Notes under the pieces: model-generated
Databases searched by the model: none
What the model was told of the DNA's origin: nothing
Seen by the model: only the letters and a program-made list of their open reading frames with translations
Program-made: the position numbers and the translations under genes
From: Antedon bifida
Taxonomy: Eukaryota; Echinodermata; Crinoidea; Comatulida; Antedonidae
Reading direction: 5' to 3'
Assembly (NCBI GenBank): GCA_963402885.1
Contig: OY727093.1
Span: 31,309,409-31,373,408, forward strand
DNA: 64,000 nucleotides
Part shown: positions 47,601-55,637 of the stretch, one piece after another
Position numbering within the stretch: position 1 is the first letter of the stretch
Layout of the letters: every line of letters begins with the position of its first letter

Positions 47601-50600
47601 ATGGTTTAAGAAAGAGTATGTGTATTCTAACAAACCCTGTTAAGCTCTGTATACACTATCGAACTAGTTTGATGAAAAAGTGTGATGTGCCCAAATATGT
47701 TGGTGATATGTCCAAATATGGTAGTGATATGAAATCATCATGTCCATATATGGGCACTAATTTGTATGGATTTCAGTGGAATATACGATATAGTGTTTCC
47801 ATTGCTGTACAGGCACATAGTTAAAAAGGGTAAAATGTAATACAATGATACTACTGTAATATAGTAAAATAGACTAAGCCCAATGTAGTGTTCTGTTGAT
47901 ATCCTGGAAAATACAGGTTAAATCCAGCTGACCTGCTGTTTATACAGGGCATTTGGGTTTCCTAACACCTATTATATACCTAAATAAAGAGTTCCTGCCT
48001 ACTTCCAACCTTTTGTGTTCTGAATATGTCTAGAACAATACATAATGCTGTTAGTGTTATAAACTTATATACAGATTAACAAACAATAAACTACATACCA
48101 TGGAATTTGTATGATCGAAAAAACAACAAAAGGGGAACATATTTAAAGTTATGATTAAAGGAATCTTCTAAGGCTCTGTCTACACTATCAAACTAGTTTG
48201 ACAAAAAAGTATGATGTGCCTAAATAAGGTAGTGATATGACATCATCATGTCCATATATGGGCACATCACATTTTTTGTCACATAAAGTTTGATAGTGTA
48301 GACAGAGCTTAAGATTATATATGACATTCTCTAGAAGATTATACATAGCATTTTCTATATGTATACAAAATGTTACTGTTTATGTTAAGCATGTCTGCTT
48401 GCACAAGGCCGATGGCCACACATTGCGTAAAACCTAGACAATCTATAAAAAGAAATTTAAATGACAAGTCTAAGTGCTAGATTGATATTAGTAACTTAAG
48501 CTATGTTATTTCAATAAGTATCAAATGCCGCTTCTGTTTTTATACATTATGTATGTTGCTAATGTATTATGGTTATGAATGTATTGAGGTATATTTGTGT
48601 GTGTTTGGATGTATGCTGCGAAGGCGTGGAAGTGTGTTGCCAATATGCTGGGTTGCCAATGCACTGTGGTGTGTTGCCATGCCTTGGGCATATTTCCAAT
48701 GCGTTGTGTATTTGCAGTGCTTCGTGGCATATTTCCATAGTGTCGTGGTGTATTTCGAATGCATTGGGGCATATTTCCAGTGCGTTTATAGTGTAAGGAT
48801 TAGCCTTAATGTTTGTTTGGTAGATTGTATAAAATATTACGCTTCATGGTTCTGGTGGTAGAACGAGTCTTCTCAGATAAGGACTATAAACCATAGGTCG
48901 AGTGTACACATCTAGCTCATGTGCACTTTAAAGAACTTAGTACATCTTTCGAAACGAGCAGGGAGTTACTAGTGTGCTAGTACTAGTACATCACAGCCAC
49001 TGATCATAACTGGGACTTCTGGGAGACCAGTCTTTGACTGAAGAGGTCGTCCAGTATAAATAAAATATTTTAATTCAATTCATGTAATTTAGCATGAAAT
49101 TTTTAGATTATGATTAACATTACAAACTAACTATAATGAACTTACATTAAGTGCATATTGTGAATTTTTGTATGTGTCTTTACTAGCTGGTGTGCCTCCA
49201 TACATGTTACCTTATGAAGCCGAGGTTGGTCAGCGACCAAGCTACGAGGATATGCAATTACTAGTGTCTGTCAATAAGACTCGACCCAAGTTTCCAGATG
49301 CCTGGAAGGAAAACAATCAGGTTAGATTATTTTCACTGTTTTCTATATCTATCTATCCTATATTAATGATTACCTTCATCCAAATGTATTTATTGACTGT
49401 GTTAATGCACAGCTACCCACTTATAGCCATCAATAGTTATCTAAACAGTTGAGAAGCTAGTGTTAATGGTTCATATTAGTTTACACTATGATGACCATGT
49501 CTTTATTGTAGAACTGATATCACTTTATGATTGATTGATTTTTAGAAATCCAAGAAGTTTTATTTATTTATTTGAAATAAGGACTAAAGGTATATTCTCC
49601 ACTGACTAACAAATAAACAACATTCAGTAAAATTATTATTGAACTAGTTACAGCAGGACACCCTTTTAAGGGGACAATTTATTGGGTCCCAAAGGTGTCC
49701 CCATAAAGGTGGTTCTATTTTTACTAGAGTAGATTTATTCAAAATGATATCCACATCCTAAGCTCTGTCTACACTATGAAACTTTATGTAACAGAAAAAT
49801 GTGATGTGCCCATATATGGACATGATGATATCATATCACTACCATATGTGGGCATATCACCACCATATTTGGGCATATCACTACCATATTTGGGCACATC
49901 ACTACCATATTTGGGCATATCACTTTAGTATGCAGTACACTATTAACCATAATTTCCTTGTCTTTACTACCGCCTACACTTTTATTACAAATGCAATTTT
50001 TATTTAATTTTTCTTATAAATTTCTACAACTAGCAGATGTTTCTATTGAAATATATTAGCATTTAAGACAACGATAGGAAGAAATCTAAGAATGCGATAT
50101 TGATTATTATTAAAGTGAAGTCTTACATATGAAGAGATGGCTTAAGGCATCACAGCGGCTCACTAAGAACACCTTTAAATTAAGCACATCTAAATTGATC
50201 TGAATGGCGCAATGTTCCATTTCAACTGGTACTATCCACTGGTTCATTAGGATTAGATCATTATCATAAACATTCATATCATTAGGTATAGTATATACAC
50301 TAGATTTAAAATAATTTAACAATGGTGTGGGCACACTTAAGATACAAAATAATTGTTAAAGATGTATTGTCCCCCCTAAATTTTTTTTTTTCCAAATTTT
50401 TTGTTGAATATGTAATTTTAATGTCACATAATAGTTATTCACTTTGACCAGAAACTGGATTGGAAAAAAAAATTTTACCTGAAAAAAATGCAATTTAAAG
50501 GAAAAAATACTTAAAATGCTTAAAATTTACTGTTTCGTTTGTCTTTTCATAAGTGAAATCATTATATTTTTTAACAGAAGTGAATAATTTTATAAAAACT

Positions 50601-53600
50601 GCAAAATGGTTTATTTAAAGTCTGATTTTATTAATTTATTTATTAATAAACATAAATCTTTAAACATTTAAAGTAAGAAGTAAACCTACTAATATTCCTT
50701 TTTCTGATATGTTATATTAATTAACTATACTGCACTTAAATTTTGAGATTCAACTTTTGAACATAGTGCCCTTTGATTCAGATATATATCAAAGTATCTT
50801 TAATGATATCCTAATTTAACATTAAACTATTATTAATTCATGTTAAGTTATGAGGAATTTTAAACTGACTGCTGTTTGTGTTGATAAGTTTAAGAAATTA
50901 AACTAAATATTATATAGTTTATCCATCCTGTAATTGGCGAGTTACTCGCTGTTGGATGCATATGAAATAAAATAACCATGAAATTGTAGATATAACATCC
51001 GATACATCCCATATCTTTAATGTACTTAATGATATCCTAATTTAACATTAAGCTATTATATTAAATACAGTTATGAGGGATTTTATACTGACAGTGTTGG
51101 CTGTTTGTGTTGATAAGTTTAAGAAAAATAAACTGTGAAATTGTAGATATTATAACATCCCATTCATCCATTTTCTTGACGATTGAGAAGTGTCTTGAAT
51201 AATAAGTTACACCAGAATGAATTGTTGCTAATCCATCTTGTGTTTAACGTCTATGTGTGACTAGTACAATCAATCTTTCTCACTTAATGACGCAAGACTA
51301 TTCATCAATTTCAATATTTAAAGTTTCAATCAAAGTGGATTTTTCGGAACAAATGTTAAATGCACACAAATTGCTGATATGATGTTTCTATACAGCAGCA
51401 TTCTATATTTGTAGTAGGCCTAGCAAAACAATAAATATGTTTTACTTGGAGGTAGTATGTTTTCACTTTACCACATGTAAAACTCTGGAAACATAATGCA
51501 TGATTCTGATTTTTTTTATGCCTCACGCATCCATAAAAATATTCAGAAAAAAACATTATTTTGAAATTAACTTGTCTATTATGAAGGAAAAATAGCCTAG
51601 GAATTAATTTGATGTTAATTAGCCTAGGCCTATGTTTATTTGTATTTTATGGTTGATGTAGTACTGGAAAGCAAACTCAATACGTCGAAAAATTAAACAT
51701 AGAGGGCGTACTTCGCAATTATTTAAATAAAAAATTTATTAATTAAAATAACATAGAGGGCACTATATATAATTTTAATATAATGTCTCACGCATTGTGC
51801 CGTTGAAAAAGTTGGCAGGTATACCTTAGTAGGAACCATACATTAATATATCTTTATAAGGCTGTTAATAAATGTAGCTTAGCTTAGTTTTTTGTATGAT
51901 TATTGACTTTATAATTGTTGTCTATTTTCAGGCACTACGTTCACTAAAAGAAATAATGGATGATAGTTGGGATCATGATGCAGAGGCGAGGCTGACAGCT
52001 CTTTGTATTGAAGAGCGTATAATTGAGCTTATGGTTATGTGGGATAAAAATAAAGTTGTTCACTCGACAGTCAACCCGACACAGACTGACATTGTCAGGA
52101 ATGGTGGTTCTCAATCTTCTATGGACAGTACAGATTCCGCTGTAAAGATCCGGCCAAACGGACAAACTGTACGTAGAGAAATGCCCTCAAGTCGTGTGCT
52201 AGGTGTAACTCAGTCAGTGTCCGAGGAAGCTGACGTATCATCTGGTTCGCGATCCATACCTCTAGAGAAAAACGAGCGTCAAGCTTTCTCACCGGAAACC
52301 TGCAGCACGACGATTTCCACTCATTCGGACATTAATCTCATGGATTTTACTTTTTCCCAACCCGATCCAAAAAATCTTCATCATTCCGATGAAAGCATTG
52401 AAAGGTTTACAACTGATTTGAAATATGCGCCTCGGGTCGGAGGAAACGAGGCTCTTGCCGAAATGTTCAGCTACAGCGAAAGTATATCTCCAAGTCATTC
52501 AGATGTAAATACGGCACAGGCGTCAGATATGTACGACAATACGGGATACAACTGCAGTAACAGACCGCGACAGCAATTTTACCGAACAGGTAATATTCTT
52601 CCGGAAAATATGACGATTAATCAAGCTAGACCCTTGAGCCAGTCTGGTAAATCTGATACAAATAAACACAGAGAGCAACAACAGTGCGCCCAAGCAAGAC
52701 CACATGAGCACCCCAATGAAGGTGCTGCTGTTGTTGCCAATGGCATGAACTCTGCAACAAATACTCCTTCAAGATCGTTCAGAAACAGTCCTGTTTCAAT
52801 GGATAATAGCACTGATGAACCCGAGGAAATTATTCACGGAAGCCCCAAACCACGCCCTTCGTATTTACCCGTAGTTCCCCAAGTTCAAAATGGCACAAAG
52901 AAAAAGTTAGTAGCGGTTTATGTACCAGGATCAGGTCCAACAACGAAAATTCAAACAGGAATCGCAAAACTAGACATGACAAATGGACGTTGTCATCCAG
53001 TCAGAGTTGCTACCAATGGCAACAGCTTAACCCGTTGTCCAAATACCGGGTCACTACCGTCGGTCAGTCCTGTTACTGGAGAGCACGACAGTAATGGCAA
53101 TTTGCAAGCAGACAACGAGAATGGAACAGCTTTGAGCCACGAAGATCGTATCCTCTCGTATTCAGATGCGCAATTAGCCAATAAAGATGAGCAGCGGTAT
53201 TCGCTCGATTTGGACAGAGCTCTGCGGTGTTATGCTGCTCGTCATGATAATGGTAAGCGTAAGGCTACACCATTCCGCATCAAGCAAAGTAAAATGGCGG
53301 TGCACGACATGGAATCCGAGAACGCTAATCAAAAAATGATGCCACCGCTTCTGTACAACTCGCATGAAATGCATCCGTCAAGTCGTGTGCCAAACGGACA
53401 ATTTTGCCAGATTGACCAACAAGATAAGTTGCACTCGCAAAGCGGTAATACGAGCGGCGGAGTTAGCAAAGTACCTTATAATCGCCTCGGAGAGGCAAGT
53501 GGTGGCCAATCAGAATCATCAGAGAGCAGCGAACCACTACTGACCAATGACAGTAGGGCGTGTGATCCTCTAATAAGTAACATTGGAAAATATAAAGTGT

Positions 53601-53611
53601 CATGTTTGTAA
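17613..53611 (+). CDS. BMPR2: Bone morphogenetic protein receptor type II, 8 coding exons
   Basis: BMPR2 is the transmembrane Ser/Thr kinase that binds BMPs and phosphorylates type I receptors. Exons: 17613-17670, 18572-18775, 39202-39387, 41827-42378, 42687-42844, 43591-43738, 49187-49320, 51932-53611. The 3120 nt give 1039 residues, about the human length. Residues 1-20 form a signal peptide. The ectodomain has ten cysteines (31, 60, 67, 89, 98, 102, 121-123, 128) ending in the receptor signature [11 protein letters not shown], with NxS/T sites at 73, 115 and 131. A membrane helix spans about 162-183. The kinase has AVK (Lys241), HRDINSRN (342-349), [31 protein letters not shown] activation segment and APE equivalent. 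Exon 8 encodes the kinase end and the long Ser/Asn-rich tail typical of BMPR2, including TGIAKLDM and the ending SCL. Odd points: DFG reads DLG (362-364) and the third glycine of the P-loop is Cys. Intron 2 is 20.4 kb and full of transposons. The exon 4 donor is the weak GTTTGC. Confidence 0.95.
17862..18196 (+). mobile_element. Truncated LINE 3-prime end with ORF2 C-terminus
   Basis: From about 17868 a short open frame reads SSHSLHNEF, then [19 protein letters not shown] and ends NAIHIFNS at the TGA 17990-17992. The RVRPPRxxxxRFxxSFVPxAIxxxN pattern is what the C-terminal end of the reverse-transcriptase ORF of CR1/Rex-type LINEs looks like. A 200-bp 3-prime UTR ends ACGAATAAAATTTTATCTATC. 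The 5-prime part is missing. It lies in BMPR2 intron 1. Confidence 0.7.
18279..18572. repeat. Tandem duplication ending at the BMPR2 exon 2 acceptor
   Basis: TAGTTTAGAGAGTTTT through AAATTTCTAGAATAAATATT and ATTTCATCAACAAAC (18279-18428) is repeated at 18435-18572 as TAGTTTAGAAAGTTAT through AAATTTCTAAAATAAACAAT and ATTTCATTAACAG. Only copy 2 ends in the AG used as splice acceptor. Confidence 0.85.
18800..19090 (+). repeat. About 290-bp interspersed repeat, copy 1
   Basis: Starts ATGTATTGTC, continues with TAGTTATTCACTTTGGCCAA, ACTGGAGTG, TTACCTGAAAAAATG, GTTTCGTT and ends AAAACTGCAAAATGACTTAT plus TTAAAGTCTGATTTTATTAA. A collinear diverged copy is at 50365-50640. No terminal repeats are obvious. 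Confidence 0.7.
19884..20036. mobile_element. Possible hAT-like MITE
   Basis: Left end CAGGGGCTAAAC and right end GCTGGATCTGCCCCTG. The right end inverted is CAGGGGCAGATCCAGC, a common hAT-type terminus. The ends match over only about 7 bases and no 8-bp target duplication is visible, so this is tentative. Confidence 0.4.
20519..20600 (-). mobile_element. Retroelement 3-prime end, (AAAT)n tail
   Basis: On the minus strand: CACTCATAAGCCAGAATTGG, CTGGTCTTGTTGTAAACAAG and AGTGTGATTAAATAAATAAA. A tail-only fragment in BMPR2 intron 2. Confidence 0.5.
20967..21005. repeat. GC-rich hairpin
   Basis: GGCCGGGAGA and TCTCCCGGCC are perfect 10-bp inverse arms around a 19-base loop in otherwise AT-rich intron DNA. 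Confidence 0.8.
21949..22096 (+). mobile_element. MITE-1 copy 5
   Basis: The left end is partly eroded (AAGTCTGTCTATACTA; the AGTTTGACAAAA segment is lost). The right end GTGTAGACAGAGCTTTA is intact. Two internal CCCAAATATGGTAGT units. Confidence 0.83.
23491..23647 (+). mobile_element. MITE-1 copy 6, eroded ends
   Basis: Interior TCAAACTAGTTTGACGAAAA and CATCATCATGTCCATATATG are well kept. The outer GCTCTGTC is lost on the left and reads GTAGACAAGACTTAA on the right. Confidence 0.8.
24082..25896. mobile_element. Possible 1.8-kb hAT-like element bounded by CAGGGC termini
   Basis: CAGGGCTGTAGCCACCAG at 24082 and CTGGCTACGGCCCTG ending at 25896 are inverse over about 14 of 15 bases. No 8-bp target duplication is seen, and the interior shows no transposase. 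It may be one non-autonomous element or two unrelated solo ends. A MITE-1 fragment (24990-25035) lies inside. Confidence 0.35.
24990..25035 (-). mobile_element. MITE-1 fragment (copy 7)
   Basis: Only one end survives: TAAAGCTCTGTTTACACTAC followed by CAACCTTTATGTGACAACAA. Confidence 0.7.
26057..26215 (+). mobile_element. MITE-1 copy 8
   Basis: Left end eroded (ACTTCTGTCTATAATATC), right end GTGTAGACAGAGCTTTA kept. Two internal units, one reading GATATGCTTAAATATGGT. Confidence 0.83.
26519..26582 (+). mobile_element. Head of nested element a
   Basis: Hairpin AGGTGATCATTT...AAATGATCACCT, then TATTGTTATTGTATAAAATC and TTTATTATTATTTTT. Together with 34553-36081 it reproduces the uninterrupted copy at 43861. 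Confidence 0.85.
26583..26637 (+). mobile_element. Head of nested element b
   Basis: Same hairpin as head a, then TATTGTTATTGTATCAAATC and TTTATT. Its body is 33036-34552, which resumes with TTATTATTGTTTCTGG. Confidence 0.8.
26638..26701 (+). mobile_element. Head of nested element c
   Basis: Different hairpin: GGTTTTCCGCAAC, loop GAA, GTTGCAGGAAAACC, then TCTTGTGATTGTACGAAATC and ATCAACTTTTTATT. Matches subterminal GCGGAAAAACC at about 32993-33003 of body c with one indel. Confidence 0.78.
26702..26759 (+). mobile_element. Head of nested element d
   Basis: Hairpin AGTTATCCGC, loop ATTCA, GCGGATAACT, then a T-rich tract. Matches subterminal GCGGATAACT at 31440-31449 of body d. Confidence 0.8.
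26760..28344 (+). mobile_element. Helitron-like element e, first tandem copy
   Basis: Complete from 5-prime hairpin AGGTGATCATTT to 3-prime hairpin AATTCGTCA/TGACGAATT and CTAG. A TT dinucleotide separates it from the second copy, which is almost identical over about 1580 bp. Short open frames at 27197 and 27897 recur in sister copies but have no recognisable domain and are best read as shared non-coding sequence. Confidence 0.85.
28347..29924 (+). mobile_element. Helitron-like element e, second tandem copy
   Basis: Has its own full head and tail. It differs from the first copy by scattered substitutions and a shorter ATT microsatellite after the head. A head-to-tail dimer of this kind fits rolling-circle replication, or a second insertion next to the first. 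Confidence 0.85.
29925..31480 (+). mobile_element. Body of nested element d
   Basis: Begins in a T tract without a head (its head is 26702-26759) and ends with GCGGATAACT, hairpin AACTCGTCA/TGACGAGTT and CATGTCTAG. Rich in ACGCGCG words and clearly diverged from element e. Confidence 0.8.
31481..33035 (+). mobile_element. Body of nested element c
   Basis: Starts TTTATCTTCTTTCTTTCTGT and ends with GCGGAAAAACC, hairpin AACTCGTCA/TGACGAGTT and CATGTCTAG. Related to body d through its full length. Confidence 0.8.
33036..34552 (+). mobile_element. Body of nested element b
   Basis: Starts TTGTTATTATTGTTTCTGGG and ends AAAATGATCACCTATAATTC, hairpin AATTCGTCA/TGACGAATT, AAATTCTAG. Belongs to the same subtype as a and e but is more diverged from e. 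Confidence 0.8.
34553..36081 (+). mobile_element. Body of nested element a (outermost)
   Basis: Starts in a T tract, TTTATTATTTTTTTTCTTTT, and ends with the same tail as b. Nearly identical to 44000-45348 apart from a roughly 105-bp deletion in that copy. Confidence 0.83.
36126..36257 (-). mobile_element. MITE-1 copy 9
   Basis: Short copy with a single ACTACCATATTTGGG unit. It lies 45 bp downstream of the Helitron-like nest. Confidence 0.85.
37416..37435. repeat. GT microsatellite
   Basis: About ten GT dinucleotides, uninterrupted. Confidence 0.9.
38154..38371 (+). mobile_element. MITE-1 copy 10, expanded interior
   Basis: Four successive CCCAAATATGGTAGTGA-like units (several mutated) make this copy about 60 bp longer than average. 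Right end ACAAAGCTTTA has one change. Confidence 0.83.
38829..38965 (+). mobile_element. MITE-1 copy 11, internal deletion
   Basis: Lacks the CATCATCATGTCCATATATG segment: CCCAAACATGG runs directly into CCACATCACATTTTTTTG. Ends intact apart from GTAGAAAGAGC. Confidence 0.83.
39417..39597 (-). mobile_element. tRNA-derived SINE, family B, copy 2
   Basis: On the minus strand: GGTCTGGGGTTCAATCCTGA (B-box-like), AAGCCTCAAATGAGACTTAG, TAATTGGCGAGTTTGTGTTC and TTAGATGCGTACAGTATGAA. Starts about 30 bp after BMPR2 exon 3. The A-box part is missing or degraded. Confidence 0.75.
40528..40672 (-). mobile_element. MITE-1 copy 12
   Basis: Ends TTAAGCTCTGTCTACACTAT and TGTAGACAGAGCTTTA; one internal unit. 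In BMPR2 intron 3. Confidence 0.87.
41075..41178 (+). mobile_element. tRNA-derived SINE, family B, degenerate fragment
   Basis: GTGGTTAACATGTCTGTCTTCC (A-box side), TTTTGTAACTCACAAATG and AAGCCTGAAATGAGACTTAC match family B, with the B-box region deleted and the tail missing. Confidence 0.6.
42481..42635. mobile_element. 155-bp hAT-type MITE with target duplication
   Basis: Left terminus CAGTGGCGTAACAGA and right terminus TCTGCGTTAAGCCACTC are imperfect inverses of each other. Flanks are CATTACTC on the left and CCTTACTC on the right, an 8-bp duplication with one mismatch, as expected for hAT. An internal GTCTGAGGC/GCCTCAGAC hairpin is present. It lies in BMPR2 intron 4, about 50 bp before exon 5. 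Confidence 0.72.
42912..43078 (-). mobile_element. MITE-1 copy 13
   Basis: Full-length copy with two internal units (ACTATCATATTTGAGCA, ACTACCATATTTTGACA). Left end reads CTCTGTCTAACACTATC with one inserted base. In BMPR2 intron 5. Confidence 0.86.
43861..45348 (+). mobile_element. Un-nested Helitron-like element (unit 7)
   Basis: One complete element with head AGGTGATCATTT, GTATAAAATC, a long T tract, body, tail hairpin AATTCGTCA/TGACGAATT and AAATTCTAG, inserted between T residues. It equals head a plus body a of the nest without the intervening 8 kb. About 105 bp are deleted at position 44481, between an A-rich run and CTTATTCTGGAAGCC. It sits in BMPR2 intron 6, between the kinase exons 6 and 7. 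Confidence 0.87.
45981..46476. repeat. 30-bp minisatellite, about 16 copies
   Basis: Unit is roughly TGTTCAAAATGCTTACAACA + CCAATGACAG. Two variants alternate, one with TTTAAAACAC and one with CTTACAACAC. Because 30 is a multiple of 3, open frames of 166 and 197 codons run through on both strands; these are artefacts. Confidence 0.95.
46571..46717 (+). mobile_element. MITE-1 copy 14
   Basis: Both ends intact; the interior has only one shortened AAATGGTAGTGATATG unit. Confidence 0.87.
47083..47282 (+). mobile_element. tRNA-derived SINE, family C
   Basis: Head AAGTGGTCTTATGGTTAGGA (A-box-like, near Glu/Asp tRNAs) and CTGGGTTTGAATCTCGG (B-box-like), then an unrelated body and a (TACA)n tail at 47265-47280. 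The tRNA-like part lacks a clean acceptor stem, so it is not a functional tRNA gene. Confidence 0.7.
47641..47757 (+). mobile_element. MITE-1 copy 15, 3-prime truncated
   Basis: Left end TAAGCTCTGTATACACTATC and two internal units; stops after CCATATATGGGCAC and lacks the right end. Confidence 0.8.
48169..48312 (+). mobile_element. MITE-1 copy 16
   Basis: Ends TAAGGCTCTGTCTACAC and GTGTAGACAGAGCTTAA, single internal unit. Confidence 0.87.
48595..48790. repeat. Degenerate minisatellite
   Basis: Roughly 24-27-bp units built on GGCATATTTCCAATGCNNTG and GTGTTGCCAATGC. Copies are diverged and the period drifts; open frames through it are not coding. Confidence 0.65.
48841..49069 (+). mobile_element. 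tRNA-derived SINE, family A, 5-prime truncated copy
   Basis: Begins in the body (GGTTCTGGTGGTAGAACGAG) and carries through GTGCACTTTAAAGAACTTAG to GAAGAGGTCGTCCAGTATAA and ATAAAATATT. Compared with the copy at 5447 it has an extra segment (AGTGTGCTAGTACTAGTACA) before ACTGATCATAACTG. Confidence 0.8.
49655..49725. repeat. GGGACAC-type interspersed repeat, copy 3
   Basis: GGACACCCTTTTAAGGGGAC, ATTGGGTCCC and AAAGGTGTCCCCATAAAGGT; matches copies near 1490 and 13360. Confidence 0.55.
49759..49926 (-). mobile_element. MITE-1 copy 17, one end missing
   Basis: Has TAAGCTCTGTCTACACTATG and four tandem CACTACCATATTTGGGCAT-like units, then stops without the other terminus. Confidence 0.8.
50365..50640 (+). 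repeat. About 290-bp interspersed repeat, copy 2
   Basis: Collinear with 18800-19090: ATGTATTGTC, TAGTTATTCACTTTGACCAG, TTTACCTGAAAAAAATG, GTTTCGTT, AAAACTGCAAAATGGTTTAT, TTAAAGTCTGATTTTATTAA. In BMPR2 intron 7. Confidence 0.7.
50798..51170. repeat. Direct duplication split by a SINE tail
   Basis: TTAATGATATCCTAATTTAAC through GTTGATAAGTTTAAGAAA and GAAATTGTAGATAT occurs at about 50798-51010 and again at 51026-51170. Only the first copy is interrupted by a family B SINE fragment. Confidence 0.75.
50905..50977 (+). mobile_element. SINE family B, tail-only fragment
   Basis: TAGTTTATCCATCCTGTAATT, GGCGAGTTACTCGCTGTTGG and ATGCATATGAAATAAAATAA. Inserted into one arm of the direct duplication. 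Confidence 0.75.
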
Positions 53612-53770
53612 ATAAAATGAATGGTGTAGCCTGTTGTAAACCTGATTATTCGGTGTATGTGATCACATTTGAATGCTTTTGGAAATGTGTATGCTGGAAA
53701 AAAACTGTTGAATTTTTGAAAATTAAATGAACTTGGTTTTTAAGGCGATTTAGCTATGAACGCAATATCA

Positions 53771-53856
53771 TTAAAGGCTTGCAACATGCTGCAACGATAC
53801 GTAAGTGAGTTAACCAATCACAAGTGACAGATGTGTTCTAGTGGGAACCGAGCTTA
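53771..53856. mobile_element. MITE-2 copy 2, partial
   Basis: TTAAAGGCTTGCAACATG, GTGAGTTAACCAATCACAAG and TAGTGGGAACCGAGCTTAAG. The right arm is better kept than the left. Confidence 0.6.
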
Positions 53857-54163
53857 AGCTGGTGACATTGAAAGGTTTTGTGAGTCGGCAGACTATTGTA
53901 CAAAGATTAAAAACAACAAATGACCACGATGATGACCTGCGACGACCTAACTAGGTCATTTCAATTCATTGTGGGACATACTTCCTCGCTTCCCACCTTG
54001 ACGTGGTTTTATGGTTTCTAAGTCCAGGCAACGACCGACAATATATCGAATAATCCTTGGTGGTCAGTCATTAAAATGGCCTGTATATACTAAGAGTAAT
54101 GTCCACTTCTTGCCTATAAAATTACAATAGACCTTCTAAATTAAATGTTGAAATGTCGCATTA

Positions 54164-54352
54164 TGTTTATGGGCGTGGACACTTCCACCTGTTTATGGGC
54201 GTGGACACTTCCACCTGTTTATGGGCGTGGACACTTCCACCTGTTTATGGGCGTGGACACTTCCATCTGTTTATGGGCTTGGACACTTCCATCTGTTTAT
54301 GGGCGTGGACACTTCCATCTGTTTATGGGCGGGGACACTTCCATCTGTTTCT
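54164..54352. repeat. 26-bp minisatellite, about 7 copies
   Basis: Unit CTGTTTATGGGCGTGGACAC + TTCCAT/C. All three plus-strand frames stay open through it because 26 is not a multiple of 3. It is about 550 bp after the BMPR2 stop. Confidence 0.95.
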
Positions 54353-55492
54353 GTCAAATCGACATTTATTGTATCGCAGGAAATTGGTGAAACATTGAGT
54401 TCGACCAGTTTGAAAAGTGCAGACTAAAACAGGGTGATTAGTAAATTGGAAATGCCATGGTTATTGTATTTAAATTAAGTCTTGTATATCATCCTTGTGA
54501 ATGCATTTCAGTATAATAACATAATACATTTGATTAGTTTACAATGTTATTTTATATCCGTTTTTATATATAAAAATCGTTCATTATTTTGATATTAAAC
54601 TATTTTTTAAATGTGAATAATTCATGTTCCTTGAGAAAGAAAATAAATCTTGAATATCACATTTTCAAGTAAAAATTATGAATGAATTAAATTTGAGGAT
54701 GACCGTGATGCTAGAGTTTACTACAATATATAAATTAAATTATGTTGTTTAATTTTTCTCAGTGTTGACTTAAAAATAATCATGTATAAATTATTTCTGA
54801 ATTAGACATACTGTAAATCATGGATGTAAAATGATAGATGGAATTGGAAGTAAATACCCTAGTAGTAATTTAATTTTAAATAATTACGAAAACAAGTTTT
54901 TTATATTTATACATTTTTTTCATTTTATTACTTCTGTCCAAATTCTGGTGTTTTTTATTTTTTGATGTTAGAAATGATTTGAATCAGAGGTAAATCCCCT
55001 TTAATTGACTTAAACCTTGATTGTATCATAATGAAATACAGGTAACGATAATTGAAATCAGGGTTTATTAAACACATAATATATATTATTTATTAACCCA
55101 ACCCATGTAAGAGTAAAAGTGGAATTGCAACTTTTACAATTAATCAAACAGTATTTGTTGAGATATGTTATACTTAAATTGTCGAGATTTTAAACATCGT
55201 CCTTACCACTAATAATAAACCCACTTGGGTGCAAAATGTGAGTGTACAGAAACAGCTATGTTTACACACACAAGAACATGAAGTATATTCTTCATGATTA
55301 CGATGTATGTATATATGCTGTATATTGACTTTGAACATAGAGATGGCTAAGCTACTGGTAGTGGTTGGCCATTCCACTGTAACCAAAATTGTGTAAGGCC
55401 TCAAGATGATTTTGTTTACTACTTTCCATATAACAATTATTATAAAACAGGTCATGGTTAATGTATTGTGCTTTTAGCTTAACCAAATTGGT

Positions 55493-55637
55493 TTAAAGCT
55501 GTGTCCACACTATCAAACTAGTTTTACAAAAAAGAAGTGTGCCCAAATATGATAGTGATATGACATTATCGTGTCCATATTTGGGCACATCACACCTTTT
55601 TTTGTTAAACTAGTTTAATAGTGTAGACACAGGTTTA
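55493..55637 (+). mobile_element. MITE-1 copy 18, divergent subtype
   Basis: Ends TTTAAAGCTGTGTCCACACT and GTGTAGACACAGGTTTAA differ from the rest by matched (complementary) changes on both sides, so this is either a subtype or a founder variant. Confidence 0.82.

Larger units (their letters stand above)
45349..49186. other. BMPR2 intron 6, remainder
   Basis: No exon recognised. Holds the 30-bp minisatellite, MITE-1 copies, a tRNA-derived SINE, a degenerate tandem repeat and a SINE A fragment. Confidence 0.6.

Noticed and set aside
48521..48861. Cys-rich overlapping frames of 63-102 codons
   Set aside because: They run through a degenerate tandem repeat; composition reflects TGTGTTGCC units.
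53610..53615. AATAAA overlapping the BMPR2 stop as poly(A) signal
   Set aside because: Too close to the stop codon to give a normal 3-prime UTR.
54145..54427. Three plus-strand frames of 68-81 codons with VYGRGHFHLFMG-type repeats
   Set aside because: Frames of the 26-bp minisatellite after BMPR2; no start context or homology.
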